From Pyrenophora tritici-repentis (Eukaryota > Ascomycota > Dothideomycetes > Pleosporales > Pleosporaceae), in the NCBI RefSeq assembly GCF_003171515.1, contig NC_089399.1, positions 3,348,001 through 3,412,000 on the forward strand: a DNA stretch of 64,000 bases, given 5' to 3'. The position numbers and the translations under genes are program-made. Positions 1 to 9,459 of the stretch are shown piece after piece. Below the pieces are notes generated by a model. That model worked only from the letters and a program-made list of their open reading frames with translations, was not told where the DNA came from and made no database searches. The stretch's first letter is position 1; each line of letters begins with the position of its first letter.

Positions 1-800
1 CCACGGAGAACGTGAAGCGACTGAAGGAGATTGAAGAAGAAGCCACATCCGATAATGACGACACAAAAACCTCTTCCACAACGAAGCTCACGACCGAGCA
101 AATCCTCGCTCTACCAACCGAACTGCGCTACCTAATCCCACCTGAACCGCCCGGCGACGACGATGAATTCCACGTCTTCGACGTCGTCACAAAAGCAAAA
201 GGCACAAACGTCTTCATGAAGAACATGGAATACATAGCGCACAACCTCGCCCTAGAAGGCGTCTTCACAGACTGGACGTACGAGCAACTCTACCCCTCCG
301 GCGACGCTGGGACTGGGGCTGGCGACACCGACCCCTCCTCCCCACAGCAACAACCCACAACAACCACAAACTCGGCGACGCTCGACCGCCAAAACTACCT
401 TTTCCGCTTCTTACGCAGTATACTGCTAAACTACATCTCACTACTGGGTATCGTCGCCTCGAACCCCACGTCCGACGCGAAGGAGCAGAAGCTCAAGGAT
501 ATCATGACCATGGTTGCAAATATGCATGCGCTAATCAACGAGTATCGGCCGCATCAGGCGAGACACACGTTGATTGAGCGGATGGAGGAGCAGGTGCGGC
601 GCAAGAGGGAGGAGGTGGAGGGTGTGAGGCGCATGGGGGAGCAGGTTAGGGAAGTGCTGTCGGGGTTTGGAGCGGTTGATGGCGAGGATAAAAGTGTGGT
701 GAGAGAGGTGGAGGTGCAGGATGGGGCCTTGAGAGAAGAGGAGGCGAGGAGGGATGCGTTCAGGGGGATGTGGGAGGCGGCTGATGAGGTCGTGGTGTAG
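1..800 (+). CDS. MED7: Mediator complex subunit 7 (5' end cut by window)
   Basis: C-terminal part of MED7, a subunit of the middle module of the nuclear Mediator complex that links activators to RNA polymerase II. The reading frame is already open at base 3 and the first residues read TENVKRLKEIEEEA. In fungal MED7 that segment follows a proline-rich N-terminus, so the true start lies before the window. Visible MED7 traits are the LRYLIPPEPP motif, a helical central stretch with LDRQNYLFRFLRSILLNYISLLGIVA, and a charged C-terminal coiled coil rich in E/R. A short Pro/Thr/Gln insert (about residues 100-120 of the visible part) separates the halves. The gene stands alone, with no intron in the visible part. 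The family call is firm; the start is missing. Confidence 0.9.
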   Translation, partial: TENVKRLKEIEEEATSDNDDTKTSSTTKLTTEQILALPTELRYLIPPEPPGDDDEFHVFDVVTKAKGTNVFMKNMEYIAHNLALEGVFTDWTYEQLYPSGDAGTGAGDTDPSSPQQQPTTTTNSATLDRQNYLFRFLRSILLNYISLLGIVASNPTSDAKEQKLKDIMTMVANMHALINEYRPHQARHTLIERMEEQVRRKREEVEGVRRMGEQVREVLSGFGAVDGEDKSVVREVEVQDGALREEEARRDAFRGMWEAADEVVV

Positions 801-1655
801 GAGAGAGTATACTGCGTCACACGCATCTCGACGTCGTCTTCTCTTGTGCTGAACGACGGCGCATGCGCCCTCCATCACTCAGCCAAATGACAGGCAGCCG
901 CAGGCGCAATACCTCAACCAGGCAAACGGCTCGCGCCCTGTGCCGATGACGTCACGCGCCAAAACCACCGCCCTTGATAGCAAAAAGTCAGAGTCACAAA
1001 TAAATTACGCACACATTTCAGCCGTTTATCAGCTTCAATCCACAGCTGAAGATACCTTACCTTTTTCGGTGCCATTCCCCCGTTGAGGGCATCAGCCCGC
1101 TTATACGTGTCAGAAGGCCGCCCGCCCCTTGTTGGCACGCGCTCGCTCGGCGGCGGCCCCGGTGCTCACTTCTGACTACCACTTACCAAGAAGAAGAAGG
1201 CAACCAAGCTGAGGCAAAACAGCCGCTGCTCAGCCCCCCTGATTTGATTTCAGCCGCTGAGGACTTTTTTGCTTATGGGCGAGATAAGAAGGGTATATTA
1301 GTTCTGTGGTTTCTTGACTTTTAGGGTGGTTTCCTGTGGCTGTGAGGTTTGCGAACTTGCACGGAGCATGGTGTGTGTGTGTGACTTGTTCGTTCGCGAC
1401 TCTGACTCGGTCGAACTAAGCAGGCTTGCGTGGTCAACATACATCATCACGGGTCGTGAGATAGAGAAAGAGCTGGGTTAGGCAACAGGGGCGACTCACA
1501 TTTATTTTGTCCTTTAGATTTTTACCTGGACTATTATTGAAACATACCTGGCCTTTTTACGGAATCCTCGATACAACGCCCATCTCCCTACGCTTTTCAT
1601 CCGATATACAACACATCATCCCAACTTCAAGTCCGCCCCCTCATCTACCGTCGCC
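801..1655. other. Intergenic region between MED7 and the DUF2235 gene
   Basis: No supported gene. It holds the 3' flank of MED7 and the promoter and leader of the next gene. A GC-rich patch lies around 1100-1165 and a short GT microsatellite around 1373-1383. I see no tRNA or repeat pair. Confidence 0.6.
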
Positions 1656-3266
1656 ATGCCATCAAAAACCAGCACCCGTCCCCCAAAACGCCTCGCCATC
1701 TTCTGCGACGGCACTTGGGTGGGCCGCGAAACAAAAGTCGACGATGCACCGCCTAGTAATATCCGCCAACTCGCCAACATGGTAGGCGAAGTACACTACA
1801 CTAAAGACCCGACGGCCGCAGCCGTGCACCCCATCGTCCCACACGCGCACACCAATAGCAGCAACATAACAGCCGGCTACCAAGAAGGCGTCGGGCTAAA
1901 CAAGAACTTTTTGCAATATATCTGGGACGGAGCGACCGCCTCGTCGATAAGTGAAGAATGCATCTCCGTGTACAAATACATTGTCGAGAACTTTACTTCC
2001 GAACACGAGATCTGGCTCTTTGGCTTCTCGCGGGGCGCCTTCACCGTACGCTGTGTTGCGGGTATGATCAACAACTGCGGCATCATCAAGCGACGGGAGC
2101 AATACACGGATGCAGAACTGTATAGACTGTGCTTTGAAGTTTTTCGAACGTATCGATCTAACTTACCCTCTGATGCACCGGGGTCAGATGAGTGTCAGCG
2201 GTGGAAGGGGTTGGACGACAAAGTATGGCAGGTCAAACGACCGATTCGCTTCATGGGTGTTATTGATACGGTTGGGGCGCTGGGGATACCGAGGTTGAAT
2301 GCTGGGATAGGGTTTGATTGGAGTCCGTTTGAGTTCTTCGATCAGAGTATGAGTGCGGTTGTCCAGCATGTGTGGCATGCACCCTGTTTGCACGACCGAC
2401 TTTGGATCTTCCAGCCTTGTCTCGTTCTACCAGACGCTGCGGACGAGGCGGAAGATGGTAGGACGGTTGTTCGCCAAACGTGGTTTCCGGGCACGCATTA
2501 CGATGTCGGGCGTATGACGTTCCGGTTCGTGAGGCAGAATCCTGTGAATTGGATTGAGGAGGTGTTGGGGTGGTTGCCGGATTTGCTGAGTCGCACGATT
2601 TATCCGAATCAGGTGCTTAGTGATGCTGTGCTGAGGTGGTTGGTGCGGGGTGTTATGGAGGTGGATGGCGGGTCTGAGACGATGATTATGCCACGAGCGG
2701 AAGAGGATATTCAGAGGTTGAGTGAGGAGTTTGTCAAGGCGGCGAGTAGGGCGCATGCAGAAGAGATGGAGGAGTCGCATTACACCGGTAGTGGCGATAT
2801 CTATGGCGATGTCTTGGCCTATGCACCCGGCGGTGTGTTGTTTAGTGCTGTTAAGAAGACTTCGCACTCCATCACTTCAGCTCTCAACAAATTTTTACCG
2901 TCGCTTGGTATTGGCGATAATATTCAGCAGTTGTTGGGTATCAAGACGCTGATTAGTATCCTGACGGCGACAAACGATCGCCGTATTCCGGGGACAGAAG
3001 CGGATATCTATCCGTATATGGAGGAAGAGAGAGTGTTGGTCGATGGCGTGGAGACAGTGGTGCCGAGTATAGAGATTTTGGGTCGCATGAATCAGGAGAC
3101 AAGGGAGAGGGTCAGGTATCCGAGTAAGACGGTCGAAGCATTTAAGTTGTGGAAGGGGGTCTTTGGGAAAGAGGAGAATGGACAAGCAGAAGGGCAGAAG
3201 CATGGGCGGGTCAATGGAAAGATTGATGAGAAGACGGATGGTGTGAATGGTACGAACGGAGCATGA
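1656..3266 (+). CDS. DUF2235 (Tle1-like) alpha/beta-hydrolase family protein
   Basis: A 536-residue single-exon protein of the DUF2235 family, related to the catalytic domain of type VI secretion phospholipase Tle1 but common as intracellular proteins in fungi. It opens with RLAIFCDGTW (about residues 12-21), the family's first strand and an acidic residue. The nucleophile elbow GFSRGAFTVR follows (candidate Ser125), then VIDTVGALG (about 205) and GTHYDVG (about 285), which carries the likely Asp/His partners. The C-terminal 40 residues are charged and low in complexity. There is no signal peptide or membrane segment. The start sits in a good context just after a C-rich leader. Substrate is unknown; lipase or esterase activity is inferred from the fold only. 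Confidence 0.85.
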   Translation: MPSKTSTRPPKRLAIFCDGTWVGRETKVDDAPPSNIRQLANMVGEVHYTKDPTAAAVHPIVPHAHTNSSNITAGYQEGVGLNKNFLQYIWDGATASSISEECISVYKYIVENFTSEHEIWLFGFSRGAFTVRCVAGMINNCGIIKRREQYTDAELYRLCFEVFRTYRSNLPSDAPGSDECQRWKGLDDKVWQVKRPIRFMGVIDTVGALGIPRLNAGIGFDWSPFEFFDQSMSAVVQHVWHAPCLHDRLWIFQPCLVLPDAADEAEDGRTVVRQTWFPGTHYDVGRMTFRFVRQNPVNWIEEVLGWLPDLLSRTIYPNQVLSDAVLRWLVRGVMEVDGGSETMIMPRAEEDIQRLSEEFVKAASRAHAEEMEESHYTGSGDIYGDVLAYAPGGVLFSAVKKTSHSITSALNKFLPSLGIGDNIQQLLGIKTLISILTATNDRRIPGTEADIYPYMEEERVLVDGVETVVPSIEILGRMNQETRERVRYPSKTVEAFKLWKGVFGKEENGQAEGQKHGRVNGKIDEKTDGVNGTNGA

Positions 3267-3591
3267 TGCAGACAGAGTATTGGAGAAGTATGAGCGTGTA
3301 CAGGCGTTAGTCGGTGTTTGGATGACGTATATATGGCCAATGCCTTGGGATGCTTCTAGGTGTTCTTCAAGTCTTATAGTAGTTTAGATTACTCACATCT
3401 TCGGCTTGTTCATTTCAAACGCGGCTTCATTGGCAAAGGCATTCTTATCGATGACTTGGTCCCTGGAAAATCGGATATTAGAATCGTTCTACAATCGTGA
3501 AATTTACATCGTCTACATCATGTCTATGATACGGACCGAAACAAGTACGTCGTTGGTCGTTCATCCTCGAAGCAGGGGGCTTGGACAAGAC
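3267..3591. other. Convergent intergenic spacer
   Basis: 3' flanks of two convergent genes, the DUF2235 protein and the oxidoreductase. Nothing else is recognisable. Confidence 0.5.
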
Positions 3592-4940
3592 TTACTTCTT
3601 GCCACGGCCTCCGAAGCCCCATCGGATCTGGTTTGCCCATCGGACTTCAACACCAAGGTCGTCAGCGCATTGCCATACAAAGCCAGGGTTCTTCTGAAAC
3701 ATGCGACCAATGAAAGCCACGTCCAGGTTGTCGTTCTCCAGGTATCCGTTTGCCTGCTTGCCATCGGTGATGCTGCCAACAGTACCGACCGCCATCTTAT
3801 CGCCAACCTTATCCTTTACAGCCTTGGCGAAAGGCTCCTGGTATCCGGGTCCGCCGTGAATATGCTGCTTTTCGTGAAGACCACCAGATGAGACATCTAG
3901 TAGGTCTACACCCTTCTCAGCCAGAATCTCGGCAAGCCTGACAGTCTGATCAAGTGTCCAGCCTTCGATACCAGCCTCGTCGAGCCAGTCTGTTGCGCTG
4001 ATACGAAGAACCAAAGGCATAGAGTCTGGAATGGTCTTGCGGGCGAGCTCGACTATCTCTAGTGTGAGACGGGTGCGGTTCTCGAACGATCCGCCGTACT
4101 CGTCAGTTCGCTTGTTGGATGCAGGCGAGAGGAAAGAGTGCAGGAGGTATCCGTGTGCGTTGTGGATCTCGATTGTGTCAAAGCCGATCTTCAAGGCACG
4201 CTTGACGGCGTCAACAAAAGCCTGCTTAAAGGTCTCTATGTCCTGTTTGGTCATCTCCTTGGGTGTGCAATGATGGTCGTTGAATGCAATGGCTGACGGG
4301 CCGTACACATTGTCTGGCCAGCCGTTCATTTCCTTGGTAGCAATGTCTCCCTTGCTCAACCAGGGTGCTACGGTGCTAGCCTTGCGTCCAGCGTGTCCAA
4401 GTTGAATACCAATCTTCTGGCCCTGCGAGTGCGCAAACTCGACAATCTTGCGGAGAGGCTCCATCTGTGAGTCTTTCCAGAGACCACTGTCTTCAGGTGT
4501 GATGCGGCCCTCAGCAACAACAGCTGTGGCCTCTACAAATGACAACCCAGGTCCACGCTGAATGATACCGCCCAAGTGTGTGAGATGCCAGTTAGTGTGG
4601 TGGCCATCTTCAGCCGAGTATTGGCAGAGGGGAGAGAGGGCGAGGCGGTTCTGGATCTCAAGACCACGGAGCTTGAGGGGCTGGAAGAGCTTGGGAATCT
4701 TGGAGCTCTTGTCGTGCATTCCAAGAGCAGTTCCAGCTACAGGTTCCTGAGCAGGAGTGAAGTAAGAAATCTAGACATGTTAGCAGAATCTAATGACATG
4801 GAGATAGTACATACACCAGTCGCAGCCTTGTTCCTTAACTCATCATGCTTTGGGACTTGATCGCTCTTCTTGTCCTCGGGGACATCCTTTGCGAGAGCAT
4901 GGTGAGAATGCGGCGTCGCAGTATCAGCCTCGATACCCAT
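3592..4940 (-). CDS. Old-yellow-enzyme NADH:flavin oxidoreductase (YqjM/NamA type)
   Basis: Predicted 434-residue FMN-dependent ene-reductase of the old yellow enzyme family, which reduces activated C=C bonds with NAD(P)H. Two exons, 4815-4940 and 3592-4770, are separated by a 44-nt phase-0 intron (GTATGT..TAG). Splicing joins ..NKAATG to ISYFTPAQEP. Motifs run in order: KLRGLEIQNRLALSPLCQYSA (flavin site, with the Cys typical of the YqjM subclass), IQLGHAGRKA, HNAHGYLLHSFLSP (substrate-binding His/Asn pair), NKRTDEYGGSFENR, and a C-terminal phosphate-binding GTVGSI. There is no targeting peptide; the N-terminus is hydrophilic. It is divergent from the KCH1-like gene across a long spacer. The physiological substrate cannot be read from sequence. 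Confidence 0.9.
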
Positions 4941-7400
4941 GATTGCGATTGGCTTTAGGTAGGGTTGGTAGGTAAGTTGTGGATGTCTTGTTGAAGGCTG
5001 GGGCTTTAGTTTATGATGACAGCAAAGAGTGGGTGGTCAATGACATCTTTATACCTTCCTCCCACTCTTCTCGAAAGAACCGATATGACGTGCGTGTTAA
5101 ACATTCAACGATCGGACCCCTGCCGCGGGGCAAGCTCGGAGCCCCGCCTTCCTCATTTGGGACGTCATGGCAGCAGTCGGACTATGAATTTCTTTCTGTG
5201 ATGATTTGTCAGAAGCCTATCGTCGTCTTAACCGATATGCTGGGCCCTGATGGTGGTTGCACTATGAGCTTGGAGTTGCTTACACCCCATCTACCAGCTA
5301 ACTGTACGAGGGTGGGGCCAGTTGGAGCTGAGCTTACAGATGCTGACGACGTCGAGAGTGTAGCCGACTAACACAAACATGCTTCCTGCGTCTGCGTCTG
5401 CGATCTGCATGCACGCTGCAAAAGTATACGTACCGCGCGCCTTCTGGTTGCAACACTTGGTGATATTTCACCAAGAAATGCCTCAAGAGCTTGGGAGAAC
5501 TACAACAGGCGCTTGCTAAGCAGTCTTGGACGCCGAACTTGACCGCACCAAGCCTTTAGTGCTACAATCGATGCTGCATCAAAAGCTACCGTGTTCAGTA
5601 TACCAAGAGATAGGTGTTGGCTGCGAAACTGCGACAGAGCGGCTAAATGTATTTCGGGCCTGTCTCGGGTACCAGGTGTGTGTAGCCTACTCAGGTTCGG
5701 TTGCACCACAGTCAGGTACGAGCAGAAACTGCAAAGAAGGTGGGACCAAAATGTTCCATGCCAATAGACAAAGGAATCTAAAGGAGCTTATTCCCATGAG
5801 CAAAGTACCTGACTAATAGTAAGTTTGGTATGCGTTGGGATGAGCGCCTTCATTCATGGACCCTGACCGCAGGAATCGCATTGATAGTAGGAGATTTCTT
5901 TCCTGTAGCATAAAGTTTGGGTTCCAAAGATGACCAAACCTCTGCTCACCGCTTCACACATGGCAGCAAACAAAATGTTTAAAGCGCAGTCGTGCCTTTG
6001 TGTAGATGAAGCAGAGTGCCACATATCTTCTCCAATCCCGATATTCGCGCGAGGACGGAGCCGAGTTGGAGACACAATGCGCCTCACCCTCACAGCCTGG
6101 CGATCTTGTCCCTGACAAGTCAACGTCAATGCAAGCAACGAAGCCACTCCTGCCTCATCAACAAGTCCAATGATGTACATCATGCGCGTTTCGTTTCGCG
6201 ATGGCTGAGGCTCTTGAGGCTGAGGCAGCCGACGTTCCCGATGCTCCCCAGGAATTCGGACCTTCTCGTGTGACGACACAGGAAAAGGTCGGAAAGTCAG
6301 CCATCCTTTCCCAAGGGAGACGTAAGTGCCTCAGAAGTACCATGTGCGTGGGGAACATGTCGAGTGTTGGTTCCAAGCGGCTCTGCTGCAGCCGCCCGTC
6401 CCACACTGCCTCCCACACTGTTCGAGAGGCTCCGGACTTGGGCGAAGCTTAACGCGGCATCAAGTACTCAGTCAGGAGGCTACAGCCGGTGATAGGGCCT
6501 TGGATAGATTAGCATGGCCATATACCCCGCGAATGATTGCGGCGCAGGATACGAGGAACAGGTTAGCCGTGTGCCGTATCGGGCAAGGTGCCGGTTGGGT
6601 CATGAGGAATGTGGCGCGTCCAATGCCAGTACCCGCTCACGGCTGACGGCAGCGAGCTTAACATTCACGCGCGCTCCCTCGACACCACTCGTGCCTGTGC
6701 CGTACAACATCAACAAACGTAGACGCTGGCTTCGCGACTCACTCGCTTCGTCGTTTGCTAGCATTGTGCCATCGATTCGTGTTGTGTGCACCATTACGCC
6801 TGTCGCTCTTTAACCTCCTTGACGCCTGCCTGCCCCCGATCCCACTCGTTCACTCCCCATTGTAGTCGCTTTCACCGCAACCCCCCCCCCAAAAGCGACG
6901 ACAATAAGCCGCGAAACACACCCAAACTCGGCCGTTGGGCTGTATACATATACCTTGTGGCGCCTGTCGGAAACCGTTTTTCCGCAGTTTGCCTGAGTTC
7001 AAGCCTGCGCGTCTCAAACACAAGCTGCTCCACCCGTGTCCTCTTGTCATGCGCACACAATCCAAGTAGCATACCGAACACCTGAACAGCTACGCATCCG
7101 GAAACCACGCCGTTCCCGGCCATCAGCCTCAATTGCTCCGCGTGGTTTACAAAACCACCGCCCCTGTCGCTCCCTCTTGACTGTTCGCTATTCGTGGTGA
7201 GCAGCCGGCCTGTTACCACCAACACCCTCAATCCGAAATTGGACCGTCCTTTTGCAAATCAAAGCCCAACCCCATGTCATAGCCACCACAGTCTCTCTTT
7301 ACACGAAACAGCTGGACTGCAGGCCTTCGTACCGTTGATCGGACGTACCACAGTATATACATACACCACCGTACATATCTAATACCCAACACCGCCCATT
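4941..7400. other. Long divergent intergenic region
   Basis: About 2.4 kb between the oxidoreductase and the KCH1-like gene, both transcribed outward. Short open frames occur on both strands, but none has a recognisable domain, consistent codon use or a conserved start. The last ~600 bases are C-rich and probably form the promoter and leader of the transporter. A GC-rich inverted pair near the oxidoreductase is listed separately. Confidence 0.5.
5125..5147. promoter_or_regulatory. Inverted GCGGGGC/GCCCCGC pair, possible CreA-type site
   Basis: Two perfect 7-bp arms, GCGGGGC and GCCCCGC, are separated by 9 bases about 185 bp before the oxidoreductase start codon. GCGGGG fits the CreA carbon-repressor consensus SYGGRG, and a CCCCT stress-element core lies just before it. 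The match is short, so regulation is only a suggestion. Confidence 0.3.
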
Positions 7401-9459
7401 ATGGGGTGCTGTGGAGACCGTGAAAAGGGCGTCACCGTGACCGAGGAGCAGAAATGGGACTACATTGTAAGTGCGCGCACCCCGCATTCAGCCTAATATA
7501 CTGACTGTCGCAAAGACGCTGTCTGACTTCAAGTCAACCTCGTGTCTCGCGCCCTTTTCCTACGCTTGGCTGTGGATCCTCGTTCTCATCTCCTGCGCCG
7601 TCTACGCCGCCGATGCCTTCACTGCCGTCAACCTCCTCGCCTTTGACAAGTGGACGAGCCAAGTCAAGCCCGTCGTTCCCTTTGAAATCGCAAAATGGAT
7701 CTTCGCCATCACCATCATCATCTCCTATGTTTTCCTCATATACCGATGGATCCGCGCTCTGCGCGTCATGCGCATGGGCAGTGTGACCGAGTGCTACCTC
7801 GAGCCTTTGGCTGCTATCTTGCAGAGTATGCGCATCACAAAGGAGGGTCAGGGTTGGCGTCGCTTCTTGGTCTTCGCCGAGTTGACCAAGAGTAAAAAGG
7901 GTGCCAACTACATTGCCCTCTTCGTCTACTTCCAGTTCAAGAGCGCCCTAATCCTCATTGTCGCCCAAGGACCGCGCATTGCTCTCAACGCCATGACCCT
8001 GTATGCCGTCATGCAAGCCCAGATTATCCCAGGAGGCGATCACAGTGCCAAGGACCGTTCCAATTTTGAGCAGTTCTTCATGAATATCAAAATCATGGTC
8101 GACACCGGCAACAAGCAGGAAATCGTCATCTACTTCACCATGTTGTTCTCGCTCGTCATCTGGGTCATTACCGCCCTGTCCTTGCTCGCCGCTGGACTAG
8201 CATACATCTTCTTCCTGTGGCACTACATTCCCAAGGCTGACGGCAGCTTGACCAACTACTGCCGACGCAAGGTCGAGACTCGTCTGGAGCGCATTGTTGG
8301 CAAGAAGATCAAGAAGGCGATTGAGAGGCAGAACCAGCAATTGAAGAAGGAAGAAGAGAGGGCTATCAAGAAGGGTGAATTCGATTCATCAAAATCACGC
8401 CCCACTCTGCCTAAGCTGGACGGAGACGATGACGACAGATCAACTGTTTTCTCTATGCAACGATCCGACACTATGAACACGATTTCAACGCTTCCACCGT
8501 ATTCTGCGTCCAATGCGCCTTCATACAGGACCAATACCATGAACTCAACGGGCCGAAGCTTGATCCAGAAGCCTTCTCTACCTACGCTGGACGAGCGCCC
8601 TGCCATGCCCAACCGTTCCGAAACAGGCTTTTCCAGCTATGGCTCTAATGCGCCCATGTTGAATCAAGCCGGTAACATGGGCAGGTCGTCGCCAGCGCCT
8701 CCTATGCCACCTCTGGATCGCAATGGGCCGGGATACTTTGGTGAACAGCACAACCCGCAATACGCGCCCGAGAGGTCTTTTACTTCAATGGCTCAGGGCA
8801 GAGCATCTCCAATGCCGCCGCGTGGACCAATGCCGCCTGTTGATACAAACTACAACAACTTCCAATACCAGTCCGAGCCTCAACCTAGCCGCCCTTACCA
8901 AGAGTTCAGCCCTTTCAACAGCCGAAACCCACAAATGGGTCAAGAGTACGAGCTTTCGCCTGTTGATATGACGCCAACAGAGGACATTACGCGCCACTAC
9001 TACGGAGACTCGAGCCCAGAGGACTACCAGCCACCACAGATGCCGGACAACTTAAGAGCCGGATCGCCTGCCATGTCTCGGCCTGCCGGCTTACCGAGCC
9101 AGCCACGATCAGGCACCGCACCGCCTCGTGCTGGTGTGCCACAATCTCTGCAATCTGCTATCCAACGTCGCGAAGCCTCGAACCCTTTCCCCAACCGAGG
9201 AATGAACGGATCGGCCCTACCTCAACAACAGCAACGCAGCGCAACTGCACCGATTCAGCAACCGGGTTGGGCTCAAGGTCCTCCCCCACGCAGCTTCACA
9301 CCTCAGGGACCCCCACCTCGCAGCTTTACACCCCAGGGCCCTCCCCCTCGTAGCTTCACTCCCCAGGGACCTCCTCCACGTAACTTCACCCCACAAGGCC
9401 CCGGCCCCCAACAGCGCGGTTACGGTCCAGGTGCTCCCCGCGACTTCGACAGCTACTGA
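7401..9459 (+). CDS. KCH1: Kch1-like fungal potassium transporter
   Basis: Predicted 669-residue plasma-membrane protein of the fungal Kch1/Prm6 family (low-affinity K+ uptake, linked in yeast to calcium signalling). Exon 1 (7401-7466) encodes MGCCGDREKGVTVTEEQKWD; a 49-nt phase-0 intron then joins to TLSDFKSTSCLAPFSY, the family's signature start. At least four hydrophobic segments follow in the first ~270 residues, including LWILVLISCAVYAAD, IFAITIIISYVFLIY and FSLVIWVITALSLLAAG. Next comes a basic coiled stretch (KKIKKAIERQNQQLKKEEE) and a ~350-residue Pro/Ser/Gln-rich cytoplasmic tail ending in four copies of GPPPRSFTPQ. The N-terminal Gly2 with paired Cys could be lipid-modified (inference). 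Family assignment is strong; transport activity rests on homology. Confidence 0.88.
9277..9396 (+). repeat. Four tandem 30-bp coding repeats
   Basis: Four consecutive in-frame 30-bp units encode GPPPRSFTPQ (the last unit has N for S). The units differ mainly at third codon positions, so the array is kept at protein level. It lies at the end of the Kch1-like tail and may vary in copy number between strains. Confidence 0.85.

Noticed and set aside
4979..5371. Plus-strand 130-codon frame upstream of the oxidoreductase
   Set aside because: It overlaps the likely promoter, has no recognisable domain and an unremarkable start.
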